Counted from the first letter of the stretch, positions 28,339-36,983 are shown. The stretch: 64,000 bases of DNA from Veillonella parvula (GCF_036456085.1 NZ_CP138632.1:1097001-1161000), one strand, 5' to 3'. The notes: generated by a model from the sequence alone, not told the origin. Numbers and translations are program-made.

Positions 28339-28717
28339 TTAATTTTTTAATATAGAATTACATTGCTGTATTACCTCATTCAATACGGTCTGATCAGTAT
28401 TAAGAACAAGTTTAACCCAATTATCACGCCAACTACCTCCCAATTGAGCGTCTACTTTTATATGTCCATATGATTTGCATATAATATGGACATAATCATC
28501 CGAATCATCATAAGCAATACGAACCTCTCCATCTAATGTAATATATATTAATTTTGAGTTGACTGATTAATTGTCTAAATTGATTTACAGTATAAACAAA
28601 TGTGCCTCGTCCGGAAAAATCACCACTTTTAATATACACACTAAAGGCAATACACTCCTCTCGAGACTCAACATCAGCAATATATTTTTCTTCTAACTCA
28701 ACACGTATAAAATCCAT
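28339..28717 (-). pseudogene. WapI-type immunity gene with a frameshift
   Basis: ATG at 28717 with AGAGGAG upstream opens a 69-codon frame (MDFIRVELEEKYIADVE...QFRQLISQLK). The matching continuation is in the next frame: ITLDGEVRIAYDD, SYGHIKVDAQLGG and LNTDQTVLNEV, ending at 28339. Joining the frames by removing one base near 28548-28556 gives a 125-residue protein with the family pattern of WapI immunity proteins (FSG near the N-terminus, GH-x-KV and D-Q-T-x-L near the C-terminus). It is therefore probably a broken immunity gene, or a sequencing error in a stretch with AAAA and ATATATAT. No toxin is adjacent. AT-rich. Confidence 0.65.
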
Positions 28718-28934
28718 TAATCTCCTCTAAATAATAAAGAATGAATAGTCCCCTTTATTATCTTGCCTTAGCAAAAACCTACTTATATTACATATAACTT
28801 TATATTGTGCAGGAAATTTATATATTTATATAGAATTATGAATATATAATATCAAAAATTGATAAAAGTTTAATTTAGATTTTGTAAAACAACACATATT
28901 ATATCTGTACTTCTATAATCTAGGAGATGATAAT
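28718..28934. other. AT-rich divergent intergenic region
   Basis: Separates the minus-strand immunity remnant from the plus-strand MFS gene. Strongly AT-rich, with several TATAAT-like boxes but no convincing -35/-10 pair in either direction. Confidence 0.4.
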
Positions 28935-30140
28935 ATGAATCTAGAAAATAAAAACTCATTTCTCTTAAATAGTGCTCTATTTTTTTCAACAATGGGAAGC
29001 ACTGCAACAACACTAGGCTTTATAACATATATATTTAATACCACCCACAGTCCTTTTAATACAGGGGCAGTTACGATAGCAACATTATTAGTTGGAATGT
29101 TATTAGGCCCATTTTTAGGGATACTTGTAAAAGAAAAAGGCTTAATGTGGTCTATGGTAGTTCCTGAAATAGTTTCGGGTTTTATATTATTAATTTTTAT
29201 TTTCATAGATAACCTTTATCTAGTATATATCATAGCTTTTCTTATAGGTTTTAATAATAAAATTTTAGGAATCGCTAGACTTTCTTTTATACCTAATATT
29301 ACAAATGATCTAGTCAAATTTAATGCACTGCTCCGGTCTATTAATCGTTTTGCATTGATAAGTGGTTCCTTATTATTTAGCGTTATAATTAATTACTCTT
29401 TAACGATGGTATTCGTTATTGATGCAATTACTTATATTATTTCAGCCTACCTACTTTATCAATTAAATAGAAATGTGAAAATACAATCATACTCAACTAT
29501 CTCCCAAAAAACTATTAGACAAAACATATATGATCGAATTCAACTTTTAATAAAGGGATATAAATTATTATTCCTAAACAAAAAAATTAATTTTATAGTT
29601 TATTTGGGTATATTAGCTAGAATATTTTATATGTGTATTCCGATTCTACTATTAATATTTATTAAAGATATCTTACATTTAACTGATAGTCAGTATGGAT
29701 ATACACAAACAATCTCTAGGCTGGCATCATTCATTGTTTTTGGAATTCTTGCTAAATATTTCACCATTAACTTAGTAACGAGTTTTAAAAAGATTTTGTT
29801 TCCTCTTTTTTTACTATATGGGGGAAGTATTTTTTGCATAGGTTATATAAAAACAATAGAAGAACTTTATATTCTATATAGCATATCTGAAATATTATTA
29901 TTTACAGCCGTTGTTTTAGTCCATGCATATATACAATCTATTTTTTCACAGGAAGAGTTAACATTAGCTAGCGGTTCTGTAAGTACAGGTTTTTCTATTG
30001 GATCAATATTATCAATAACTATATTTACAAGCTTAGCAAATGTATTACCTTTACATGATATATTTTTTATATGTGGATTTGGAATAATCATAAGCACTGC
30101 TATTATAATAGGTTATACTCGATTAAACTCTAAAATTTAA
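28935..30140 (+). CDS. MFS-family exporter
   Basis: 401 residues with about 12 hydrophobic segments. AGGAG lies 8 nt before the ATG. The N-terminal half (ALFFSTMGSTATTLGF, LLGPFLGILVKEKG) and the LARLSFIP-like segment after helix 4 resemble the MFS_3 / macrolide-type efflux branch. The substrate is unknown. Codon use is markedly AT-rich compared with the flanking ribosomal genes, and it is one of only three plus-strand protein genes, which suggests acquisition. It lies beside a decayed immunity gene. Confidence 0.82.
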   Translation: MNLENKNSFLLNSALFFSTMGSTATTLGFITYIFNTTHSPFNTGAVTIATLLVGMLLGPFLGILVKEKGLMWSMVVPEIVSGFILLIFIFIDNLYLVYIIAFLIGFNNKILGIARLSFIPNITNDLVKFNALLRSINRFALISGSLLFSVIINYSLTMVFVIDAITYIISAYLLYQLNRNVKIQSYSTISQKTIRQNIYDRIQLLIKGYKLLFLNKKINFIVYLGILARIFYMCIPILLLIFIKDILHLTDSQYGYTQTISRLASFIVFGILAKYFTINLVTSFKKILFPLFLLYGGSIFCIGYIKTIEELYILYSISEILLFTAVVLVHAYIQSIFSQEELTLASGSVSTGFSIGSILSITIFTSLANVLPLHDIFFICGFGIIISTAIIIGYTRLNSKI

Positions 30141-30184
30141 TTTTTTATGATAGCTCTACTTTTATAAACAATACCCACAACATA

Positions 30185-30214
30185 CAAAAACCCGCAGTGC
30201 ATAGCACTGCGGGC
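30185..30214 (-). terminator. intrinsic terminator of rpsD
   Basis: Stem CCCGCAGTGC/GCACTGCGGG with a 3-nt loop, followed by TTTTTG on the minus strand. It may also stop the convergent MFS transcript. Confidence 0.9.
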
Positions 30215-30226
30215 AATAGCGCCAAA

Positions 30227-30814
30227 TTATTTGGAGTACAATTCGACGATAAGTGTTTCGTTAACTTCGATAGGAAGTTCTTCACGTTGAGGAAGACGAG
30301 TGAAAGTAGCTTTGAAGCCTTCCAAGTCTTTTTCAATGTAAGGAAGTTCGAAAGAACGAAGTTCTTGGAAGTTAGTTTTGAACATTTCGTTATCACGAGA
30401 TGCTTCGCGCAATTCGATTACATCGCCTGGTTTGCAGGAGAAGGAAGGAATGTCTACGCGACGACCGTTTACCAAGATGTGGCCATGGTTTACCATTTGA
30501 CGAGCTTGACGAATGGAGTTACCAAAGCCGATGCGATATACAAGGTTATCAAGGCGTTGTTCCAAAAGGATCAACATGTTTTGACCTGTAACACCTTGCA
30601 TTTTTTTCGCTTTATCATAATAGCGTACGAACTGGCGTTCTAGCAAGTTGTAGTAAGCTTTAACTTTTTGTTTTTCTAATAATTGTGTGCCATACTCAGA
30701 CATTTTTTTCTGACGTTGGTCTTTTTTGACGCGATTCAAGGCTTTTGCGTGACCGAATACGTTCACACCAAAGCGACGACAAAGTTTGAATCGAGCCTCT
30801 CTTCTCGTTGCCAT
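30227..30814 (-). CDS. rpsD: 30S ribosomal protein S4
   Basis: 195 residues. The S4 RNA-binding domain (about 87-150) has [42 protein letters not shown]. The N-terminus [15 protein letters not shown] lacks a CxxC zinc knuckle. It is monocistronic and separate from the alpha operon, as in many Firmicutes, and is flanked by the MFS gene and a divergent LysR gene. Confidence 0.97.
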   Translation of the reverse strand: MATRREARFKLCRRFGVNVFGHAKALNRVKKDQRQKKMSEYGTQLLEKQKVKAYYNLLERQFVRYYDKAKKMQGVTGQNMLILLEQRLDNLVYRIGFGNSIRQARQMVNHGHILVNGRRVDIPSFSCKPGDVIELREASRDNEMFKTNFQELRSFELPYIEKDLEGFKATFTRLPQREELPIEVNETLIVELYSK

Positions 30815-30903
30815 GTGATTATCACCTCATAAGATTAAAAATAAACCTGTACCTACACATAATGGTACCCAAGTATAATATCATTTTCATCTAGTTATGT
30901 CAA
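30815..30903 (-). promoter_or_regulatory. rpsD promoter and leader
   Basis: Consensus TTGACA (30903-30898), a 17-nt spacer and TATTAT (30880-30875). The about 50-nt leader contains a small GTACC/GGTAC hairpin that could be an S4 autoregulatory site (inference). Confidence 0.7.
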
Positions 30904-31112
30904 TTATCGATACTTGTGAAAGTCATTGAAATAAGTGCATAATCACAATTTTTAATTACACTTTTTTACGATAATACGACGCACTATATCGATTGTGCAT
31001 GTTTCATCATATTTTATAGATTTAGATGAAAAATCAATTATAGTATGCTACAATATGAATAAGTAAGGTAATAGGTATCATTGGAGTCTTATGTCTAAGT
31101 TGGGGGAATAAC

Positions 31113-32012
31113 ATGAAAGAGTTACCTACAATGCAAGAGCTACAAAGTTTTATTACCTATAATAAAACAGGAAGCTTTACATTAGCTGCACAATCTATGA
31201 ATATTACACAATCAGCTTTCAGCGCTCAAATGAAAAAATTAGAGCGTTTAGTTGGTGTGAAATTAATCTCCCGTTCTACAAGAGGTAGCCGTTTAACACC
31301 AGAAGGTGAGTTGTTCCTACCAGAAGCAGAACAAGTTCTCGACACATTGGAACGCGCTATCCAATCCATTCGTTTAGCTAGCAAGGTTGAACGCCCAATT
31401 CTAAACATTGGCGTATTACGTAGTCTTGGGGATATCCGTCTAAACGGTTACGTTTCCCACTTCTTCCAAAACCATCCTGAATTCTCTGTTAGTATTTACG
31501 ATATGGAAGAAGAAGAATTGATGCTCGACTTGCGAGAAAACCGCATCGATATTGCATTACTCTATTTACCTAATAATAAGGATATGTCCGCATACGAATC
31601 CACCGCGCTTAGAGAAGACGAATTTGTATACTATGCACCAAACTTAGTGAACGGTATGGAAACAGCCAGTTTAAAAGCTATCCAGCAACAACCACTGCTC
31701 ATGTATCCACCTAAATACTTTATGTATCGCACATTAAAAAACTATGTTGGGAACGGTCAACAAAACCTACATATCCGCGGTAGCCGTCTATCCAATCCAT
31801 ATACAATGATCGACTACTGTCAAAAGAATAAATCTGGTTGCATCGTAGCACGCCAAATTTTAAGTTCTTTAAACATCAATGATGGCTTTGTACCTTTAGA
31901 AAAACCATTCAAACTACAAGTGTGCTTCGCATTTAAGAAGAATAATTCTAAAACAGAAACTATGCATACCTTCATGGATTATGTACAAAGCGAATCACCA
32001 CCACGTTTATAA
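31113..32012 (+). CDS. LysR-family transcriptional regulator
   Basis: 299 residues. The N-terminal winged helix-turn-helix (about 6-62: LQSFITYNKTGSFTLAAQSMNITQSAFSAQMKKLE, written here as the LysR signature) is followed by a periplasmic-binding-like effector domain (about 95-290). GGGGG lies 6 nt before the ATG. It points away from rpsD and is followed by its own terminator. No obvious divergent target gene exists except rpsD, so its regulon is unknown. Confidence 0.93.
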   Translation: MKELPTMQELQSFITYNKTGSFTLAAQSMNITQSAFSAQMKKLERLVGVKLISRSTRGSRLTPEGELFLPEAEQVLDTLERAIQSIRLASKVERPILNIGVLRSLGDIRLNGYVSHFFQNHPEFSVSIYDMEEEELMLDLRENRIDIALLYLPNNKDMSAYESTALREDEFVYYAPNLVNGMETASLKAIQQQPLLMYPPKYFMYRTLKNYVGNGQQNLHIRGSRLSNPYTMIDYCQKNKSGCIVARQILSSLNINDGFVPLEKPFKLQVCFAFKKNNSKTETMHTFMDYVQSESPPRL

Positions 32013-32020
32013 AAAATAAC

Positions 32021-32062
32021 AAAACCCCGTATACTTTTTTAGGTGTACGGGGTTTTATTATA
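32021..32062 (+). terminator. intrinsic terminator of the LysR gene
   Basis: AAAACCCCGTATAC pairs with GTGTACGGGGTTTT around an 8-nt loop, with a T-rich end on the plus strand. Confidence 0.9.
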
Positions 32063-32159
32063 TTCACAACACGACTCAATTCCATCACTACTAAAATCTA
32101 TATTTAAGTAAATTTTCTCTTTCACTCTAAACGATTAATAGTCTAAGGATATAAAATAA

Positions 32160-32188
32160 TTGCTCTCTTCTAACTCAGGTTGTACAAT
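32160..32188 (+). promoter_or_regulatory. promoter of the YnfA-family gene
   Basis: TTGCTC (32160-32165), a 17-nt spacer and TACAAT (32183-32188). Confidence 0.55.
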
Positions 32189-32234
32189 AGAGAATAGATT
32201 TCAATTAATACAGTAAGAATACAGTGAGGTTACT

Positions 32235-32558
32235 ATGCTCTTATCTATTCTATTCTTTATACTAGCAGGACTTGCGGAAATCGGTGGCGGCTATCTCGTA
32301 TGGCTCTACATGCGTGACGACAAAGGTCTAGTTTACCTAATCGCAGGTGCTTTTATTTTATTCTTATATGGCATCATCCCTACCTTCCAGCCAGAAGCTA
32401 GCTTTGGGAAAGTATACGCAGCATACGGCGGCGTATTCATTGCCCTCTCTATTCTATGGGGCTGGCTTGTGGATGGCTTACGACCAGATATGTACGATAT
32501 CATCGGCGGTCTTGTATGTCTCGTAGGTGTATATATCATCATGTATGCGCCACGGTAA
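32235..32558 (+). CDS. YnfA/UPF0060-family small membrane protein
   Basis: 107 residues with four predicted membrane helices. Family motifs [33 protein letters not shown] and [11 protein letters not shown] are clear. The UPF0060 family belongs to the drug/metabolite transporter superfamily; YnfA of some enterobacteria exports antimicrobials, but function here is untested. GAGGTTACT precedes the ATG. It is monocistronic. Confidence 0.93.
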   Translation: MLLSILFFILAGLAEIGGGYLVWLYMRDDKGLVYLIAGAFILFLYGIIPTFQPEASFGKVYAAYGGVFIALSILWGWLVDGLRPDMYDIIGGLVCLVGVYIIMYAPR

Positions 32559-32571
32559 ATATGTAGTTTCC

Positions 32572-32690
32572 AGATATAACTATAATAAAATTTATATTTT
32601 TTAGATATAACAATAACTAACTATATATTTTGAAAGTACAACCATAGCAACTATATATTTTTTACATAAAACTATATAAGCATTACAGCA
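32572..32690. repeat. degenerate AT-rich tandem repeats of about 31 nt
   Basis: Two clear units begin AGATATAAC at 32572 and 32603, each 31 nt and ending in TATATTTT. A third diverged unit begins near 32634 (AGTACAACCATAG, then ACTATATATTTTTT), and a partial fourth copy (AACTATATAAG) follows. No coding potential. Confidence 0.5.
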
Positions 32691-32726
32691 AAAGGAGTAC
32701 AACTATAACAGTTGTACTCCTTTATT
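32691..32726. terminator. bidirectional terminator between ynfA-like gene and tRNA cluster
   Basis: A 14-bp stem AAAGGAGTACAACT/AGTTGTACTCCTTT with a 5-nt loop and A/T-rich flanks on both sides. It can stop both the plus-strand gene and the minus-strand tRNA transcript. Confidence 0.75.
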
Positions 32727-32793
32727 TATCTACATGACCATATGTATTTTTTACATACTAAAAAAACGGCTATCCGAAGATAACCGTTTGCTT

Positions 32794-32869
<76 letters not shown>

Positions 32870-32872
32870 ATG

Positions 32873-32947
32873 TGGTGACCCGTCCGGGAATCGAACCCGG
32901 GATACCGCCGTGAAAGGGCGGTGTCTTAACCGCTTGACCAACGGGCC
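32873..32947 (-). tRNA. tRNA-Glu (TTC), copy 1
   Basis: 75 nt with encoded CCA. Anticodon loop CTTTCAC gives TTC; acceptor GGCCCGT. The charged product is also the substrate of HemA encoded in this window. Identical to the copy at 33198. Confidence 0.96.
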
Positions 32948-32955
32948 AATAAAAA

Positions 32956-33031
32956 TGGCTCCTCGAGTAGGACTCGAACCTACGACCGATCGGTTAACAG
33001 CCGATTGCTCTACCGACTGAGCTATCGAGGA
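32956..33031 (-). tRNA. tRNA-Asn (GTT), copy 1
   Basis: 76 nt with encoded CCA. Acceptor TCCTCGA/TCGAGGA, anticodon GTT in CTGTTAA. Identical to the copy at 33357. Confidence 0.96.
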
Positions 33032-33038
33032 ATGTTTA

Positions 33039-33113
33039 TGGAGCGGGAAACGAGATTCGAACTCGCGACCCCCGCCTTGGCAAGGCGGTGCTCTACCGCT
33101 GAGCTATTCCCGC
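33039..33113 (-). tRNA. tRNA-Gly (GCC), copy 1
   Basis: 75 nt with encoded CCA. Acceptor GCGGGAA/TTCCCGC, anticodon GCC in TTGCCAA. Identical to the copy at 33438. Confidence 0.96.
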
Positions 33114-33116
33114 AAA

Positions 33117-33192
<76 letters not shown>

Positions 33193-33197
33193 ATATG

Positions 33198-33272
33198 TGG
33201 TGACCCGTCCGGGAATCGAACCCGGGATACCGCCGTGAAAGGGCGGTGTCTTAACCGCTTGACCAACGGGCC
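33198..33272 (-). tRNA. tRNA-Glu (TTC), copy 2
   Basis: 75 nt with encoded CCA, same sequence as copy 1 (anticodon TTC). Confidence 0.96.
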
Positions 33273-33277
33273 AGAAA

Positions 33278-33353
33278 TGGTGACTCACCCGCGACTCGAA
33301 CGCGGGACACCCTGATTAAAAGTCAGGTGCTCTGCCAACTGAGCTAGTGAGTC
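33278..33353 (-). tRNA. tRNA-Lys (TTT)
   Basis: 76 nt with encoded CCA. Acceptor GACTCAC/GTGAGTC, anticodon TTT in CTTTTAA. Present only in the second block, between Glu and Asn, so it is the difference between the two repeats. Confidence 0.96.
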
Positions 33354-33356
33354 AAA

Positions 33357-33432
33357 TGGCTCCTCGAGTAGGACTCGAACCTACGACCGATCGGTTAACA
33401 GCCGATTGCTCTACCGACTGAGCTATCGAGGA
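33357..33432 (-). tRNA. tRNA-Asn (GTT), copy 2
   Basis: 76 nt with encoded CCA, same sequence as copy 1 (anticodon GTT). Confidence 0.96.
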
Positions 33433-33437
33433 ATGTA

Positions 33438-33512
33438 TGGAGCGGGAAACGAGATTCGAACTCGCGACCCCCGCCTTGGCAAGGCGGTGCTCTACCGCTG
33501 AGCTATTCCCGC
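33438..33512 (-). tRNA. tRNA-Gly (GCC), copy 2
   Basis: 75 nt with encoded CCA, same sequence as copy 1 (anticodon GCC). First tRNA of the transcript, 18 nt after the nearer promoter's -10 box. Confidence 0.96.
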
Positions 33513-33529
33513 ATACAGAACCGATAATT

Positions 33530-33559
33530 ACTATAACATAATTATCAATCTGTCGTCAA
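33530..33559 (-). promoter_or_regulatory. tRNA cluster promoter, proximal
   Basis: TTGACG (33559-33554), an 18-nt spacer and TATAGT (33535-33530). Confidence 0.7.
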
Positions 33560-33591
33560 GGATGAATTAAGTCCGTCCTGACTGCCATATA

Positions 33592-33620
33592 ATAATATCA
33601 ATTTACACATATAGTGTCAA
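33592..33620 (-). promoter_or_regulatory. tRNA cluster promoter, distal
   Basis: Consensus TTGACA (33620-33615), a 17-nt spacer and TATTAT (33597-33592). Tandem with the proximal promoter. Confidence 0.7.
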
Positions 33621-33655
33621 TGGTTTTTCCATAAAATGCTAGTAAATATTGGTTT

Positions 33656-33695
33656 AAAGACCATCGCCCACATAAGAAAAAGAGCGATGGTACAA
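33656..33695 (-). terminator. weak terminator-like hairpin after arsB
   Basis: ACCATCGC pairs with GCGATGGT around a 14-18 nt loop. The following minus-strand bases (CTTTAAACC) are only weakly T-rich. Confidence 0.45.
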
Positions 33696-33712
33696 TCCCC
33701 CTTTAAAACGGG

Positions 33713-34831
33713 TTATTCTTTATCCTTTTGTCTACCTTTACCAGCCCCATCTTCGGCTACACTCACCTCCGCTTCAACGAAGGTTTTCATGTCATTTAGC
33801 ATATGCATAGATGCATTGATAACAGATAGGCCCATGGTAGAACCTAAGGCTTCATCAATTAGCAGTTTATAGTCTAAATAAGGCTTTACCCCTAAGAAGC
33901 GACATTGTTCCTTATGTATGGGCTCATCATGTATAGGCTCATCATAGGCAGCCGACGGGAACACATAGTTCTTAACTAGCGGTTCAATGGTAACCGCCGC
34001 TAAAACAGCTGCACCAGTTACTATATTATCAAAGACTACAGCCATGCGATGGCTAGCAGCCCCTAAGATAAAGGCCGTTAAAAATGCAATATCTAAACCA
34101 CCCGCTACGTGAAGCAAGTTCAATACCGCATTACGGCGCTCGCTTTCACTCAAAGCAGACCAATCATCCACAGAAATATTAAATCGATCTACAAAAGAAT
34201 GAATATGAGCAGCGCGTTGCTCTATCGTAGGGCCATATTCATTATGAACGAGAATATTCTCATAGGCACAACCTGTGATTGTCGCCGTCGTTACAAGAGA
34301 GTCCAGAAAGGTCCTCTCCCCTATATTGCCAATAGCCACCACTTGTAATCCATCTCTATGTAACTTATCTGCATAGGTAAAACCTAGCTCAATAGCACGG
34401 TCTAATTCATCGCGAGAAATAGCAGGTTCTACGCCAAAGAAATGGGACCCATTCCGAATCACCTGTTGCTCAATATTTGTTAAATCAGAAGTGTCTTGTT
34501 CTAGACCTACATTCACCACATGTACTGTAGCATTTAATTTAGCTGCAGCCCCTTGTGTAGCTGTTCTTCCCTCATTAAAGCGTTTTATAGCAGCATAACT
34601 TTCACTACCATGTTGATCATTTTGCGGTCCATCTACCAAGTGATCAGCTGCCACAACGAGCACACCTTGACGCAAATGATTTGGTTTAGGGTCTCCTAAA
34701 ATCCCTGCAAAACGCTCCGCTATAGTTTCTAACATAGCCAGGCTATAGATAGGCTTTGTCAAATTATCAATACGGAATCGACATGTTTCCATTGCTTGTG
34801 TATCTAACGGCTCAACTTTGAAAGTTCTCAT
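33713..34831 (-). CDS. arsB: CobT-family phosphoribosyltransferase subunit (ArsB-like)
   Basis: 372 residues, a diverged CobT homologue. Family segments QGVLVVAADHLVDG, VVAIGNIGERTF (in place of the usual GEMGIGNTT) and LLIDEALGSTMGL (in place of LGEGSGA, glutamate kept) are visible. Tandem CobT-like pairs are the ArsA/ArsB enzymes that attach phenol or p-cresol to alpha-ribazole-type phosphate for phenolic cobamides, described in Sporomusa ovata and also reported for Veillonella. The ATG overlaps the arsA stop (ATGA). Odd: a five-residue tandem repeat (EPIHDEPIHKE) from a 15-nt duplication near 33920, and a charged C-terminus. Which copy is A or B is inferred from gene order. Confidence 0.75.
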   Translation of the reverse strand: MRTFKVEPLDTQAMETCRFRIDNLTKPIYSLAMLETIAERFAGILGDPKPNHLRQGVLVVAADHLVDGPQNDQHGSESYAAIKRFNEGRTATQGAAAKLNATVHVVNVGLEQDTSDLTNIEQQVIRNGSHFFGVEPAISRDELDRAIELGFTYADKLHRDGLQVVAIGNIGERTFLDSLVTTATITGCAYENILVHNEYGPTIEQRAAHIHSFVDRFNISVDDWSALSESERRNAVLNLLHVAGGLDIAFLTAFILGAASHRMAVVFDNIVTGAAVLAAVTIEPLVKNYVFPSAAYDEPIHDEPIHKEQCRFLGVKPYLDYKLLIDEALGSTMGLSVINASMHMLNDMKTFVEAEVSVAEDGAGKGRQKDKE

Positions 34832-35865
34832 TTATTACCTCCTGTAATGGCCATATACATATGCACCGCAAGATCTAGCATCCCCATTTGTATGGATCCA
34901 CCAGAAGCCTCACCTAAACAAAGACCTAAATCTACATAGGCTTCAAGGCCTAAATTTTCTAAGGAAGATTTGGCCGCTTTTTCAGCAGATAAATGTGAAG
35001 CCATCACATAATCCATCGCTTTTGGAGCCAATGTTTTAGCCACCAATGCACAAGCCGATGTATTAAATCCATCGATAATAACTAACCCATGATTTGCTGC
35101 AGCGCCTAAGATAACACCCACAATACAAGCAAATTCAAAGCCACCTACAGAAGATAAAATTCCAATGGCATCGTCTTTAGGAATATCCTTATATTTCTCC
35201 AGTACATCATGAACAATGCGTTGCTTTAGTTTAAGTCGTTCATCGGAAATATTCGTTCCTCGTCCTGTCGCCTCTTCCGCTGTAAGTCCTGCAAACTTAG
35301 CCGTCATAAGAGCACTAGCTGTCGTATTTGATATGCCCATTTCACCTACCAAAAATACGTTAAAGCCTTCATCGATTTTTTCTTTTACTAGACGAATCCC
35401 TGTTTCGATGCCCTCCACGGCTTGTTCGCGCGTCATGGCGGGCTCTTCTACAAAGTTTTTTGTACCCATCCCCAGTTTATGACTACGAAGGCCTGGAACC
35501 CAACTCATATCCGCATCAATGCCCATATCGATAACTTCCATTTGAGCACCACAGTAATTCGCTAGAGAATTAGCACCCGCCCCTTTAGGAATCAGGTAAT
35601 TTTGTGTCATCCCAACAGTTGTTTCCTTGGGATACGCACTGACCCCCATATCAGCTACGCCATGATCCGCAGAAGCAATAATCATACATGGTTTTGGCAC
35701 GGTTACCTGCTCTTGATTCGTAGCCGCTCCATATTGAGCCACAACATCTACAAGACGACCATATAGTTCCACCGGCGATTCTGCATTCCAGTTATTAAAT
35801 ATATGTTGTTCAATCTTTAAGCTGCGACCTGTAATAGCGCCACAAGTTTCTTGTAACAAACTCAT
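34828..35865 (-). CDS. arsA: CobT-family phosphoribosyltransferase subunit (ArsA-like)
   Basis: 345 residues, closer to canonical CobT: MIIASADHGVADMGVSAYP (near 63), LVGEMGISNTTASALM (near 172), GGFEFACIVGVILGAA and the catalytic-glutamate loop LCLGEASGGSIQMGMLDLA near the C-terminus. CobT uses nicotinate mononucleotide to activate a lower-ligand base for cobamides. Together with the coupled arsB this suggests activation of phenolic bases rather than, or as well as, dimethylbenzimidazole. GGGAG lies upstream of the ATG. A plain CobT is the alternative reading. Confidence 0.8.
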   Translation of the reverse strand: MSLLQETCGAITGRSLKIEQHIFNNWNAESPVELYGRLVDVVAQYGAATNQEQVTVPKPCMIIASADHGVADMGVSAYPKETTVGMTQNYLIPKGAGANSLANYCGAQMEVIDMGIDADMSWVPGLRSHKLGMGTKNFVEEPAMTREQAVEGIETGIRLVKEKIDEGFNVFLVGEMGISNTTASALMTAKFAGLTAEEATGRGTNISDERLKLKQRIVHDVLEKYKDIPKDDAIGILSSVGGFEFACIVGVILGAAANHGLVIIDGFNTSACALVAKTLAPKAMDYVMASHLSAEKAAKSSLENLGLEAYVDLGLCLGEASGGSIQMGMLDLAVHMYMAITGGNK

Positions 35866-35988
35866 AAAAGCTCCCTTAACATAATATATTTACATACTCA
35901 TATCGATATATAGTATACACGATTCTAGATATATTTCATGTTTTTTCAGTTACATTTACTCTCTTATAGGATACAAAACTACGCCATT

Positions 35989-36876
35989 TTAATTATCCTT
36001 GATTTGACCAGTTAAATACGGTAACTTTCCTCGAATCTCGCGACTTCGTTCAAGATAGATTTCTAATTCTTGACCGTCATCCTCTTGTAAAAGTATCTTT
36101 TTTACACGTTGAATTTCTGCTTCAACCTGTGTGAGCCCTTCAATGACATTACGACGATTCCCATAAATAATTTCACGCCACATCGATGGTAATCCACCTG
36201 CAACACGGGTGCAATCACGGAAACCGCCAGCAGATAACTTCATGCGTAATTCGCCCAATTCATCGCCTCCCGAAACTTGTGTTAAAATAGAGGCCAATAA
36301 GTGAGGCATATGACTAACCATAGCCAGATATGCATCGTGAGCATAAATATCGACAAACTCGATACGAGACCCTAAGGCACGACCCATGTCAGCTAATTCT
36401 TGAGCTACTTCTTCACTATATACATCAGATGCCTTATCTTCTAACACGATCCAGCCCATACCTTTGAATAGGTTTTTATGAGATACTTCATACCCACCCT
36501 TTTCGGATCCTGCCATAGGATGGACAGATACGAAAACGGTCCCCTTAGGAATCGATTCATAAACGGCTCGTACAAAATTTTCCTTCGCACTAGATACATC
36601 GGTTACGACTTGTCCCGGTCTAAATAGATGAGCCGTTTCAGTAAAAAGTCGTGCATTTGTATCAGGTGGCAAGGAGAACACAACGATATCTGAGTTCTTA
36701 ATCAATGGCTCAACTTCAGTCCACGCAGCTTTTACCACACCATCTTGAATGGCCGCATCACAGACCTCTTGACGACGTGCATAGCCTACTACCTCATAAT
36801 CTGTATATTCCTTTAAGGCCTTTGCCAAGGATCCACCTAATAGGCCTAAGCCAATAATGCCTACGGTCTTACTCAT
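35989..36876 (-). CDS. tyrA: prephenate dehydrogenase
   Basis: 295 residues. The Rossmann loop GIIGLGLLGGSLAKAL opens the protein; HPMAGSEKGGYE (near 113) and the conserved HMPHLLASIL (near 193) are typical of TyrA. It oxidatively decarboxylates prephenate for tyrosine synthesis. No ACT domain follows at this length, so feedback control may be by the core or elsewhere. It lies between a MATE gene and arsA, with no other aromatic genes nearby. Confidence 0.94.
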   Translation of the reverse strand: MSKTVGIIGLGLLGGSLAKALKEYTDYEVVGYARRQEVCDAAIQDGVVKAAWTEVEPLIKNSDIVVFSLPPDTNARLFTETAHLFRPGQVVTDVSSAKENFVRAVYESIPKGTVFVSVHPMAGSEKGGYEVSHKNLFKGMGWIVLEDKASDVYSEEVAQELADMGRALGSRIEFVDIYAHDAYLAMVSHMPHLLASILTQVSGGDELGELRMKLSAGGFRDCTRVAGGLPSMWREIIYGNRRNVIEGLTQVEAEIQRVKKILLQEDDGQELEIYLERSREIRGKLPYLTGQIKDN

Positions 36877-36983
36877 ATAAACCTACTTTCAAGTAAAACT
36901 AGCAATGTCTATTCTCCAATATAATGCTAGTTATATTACATTATTATTTAGCTAATTGTAAATCAAAATTAGGGAGAATGAAA

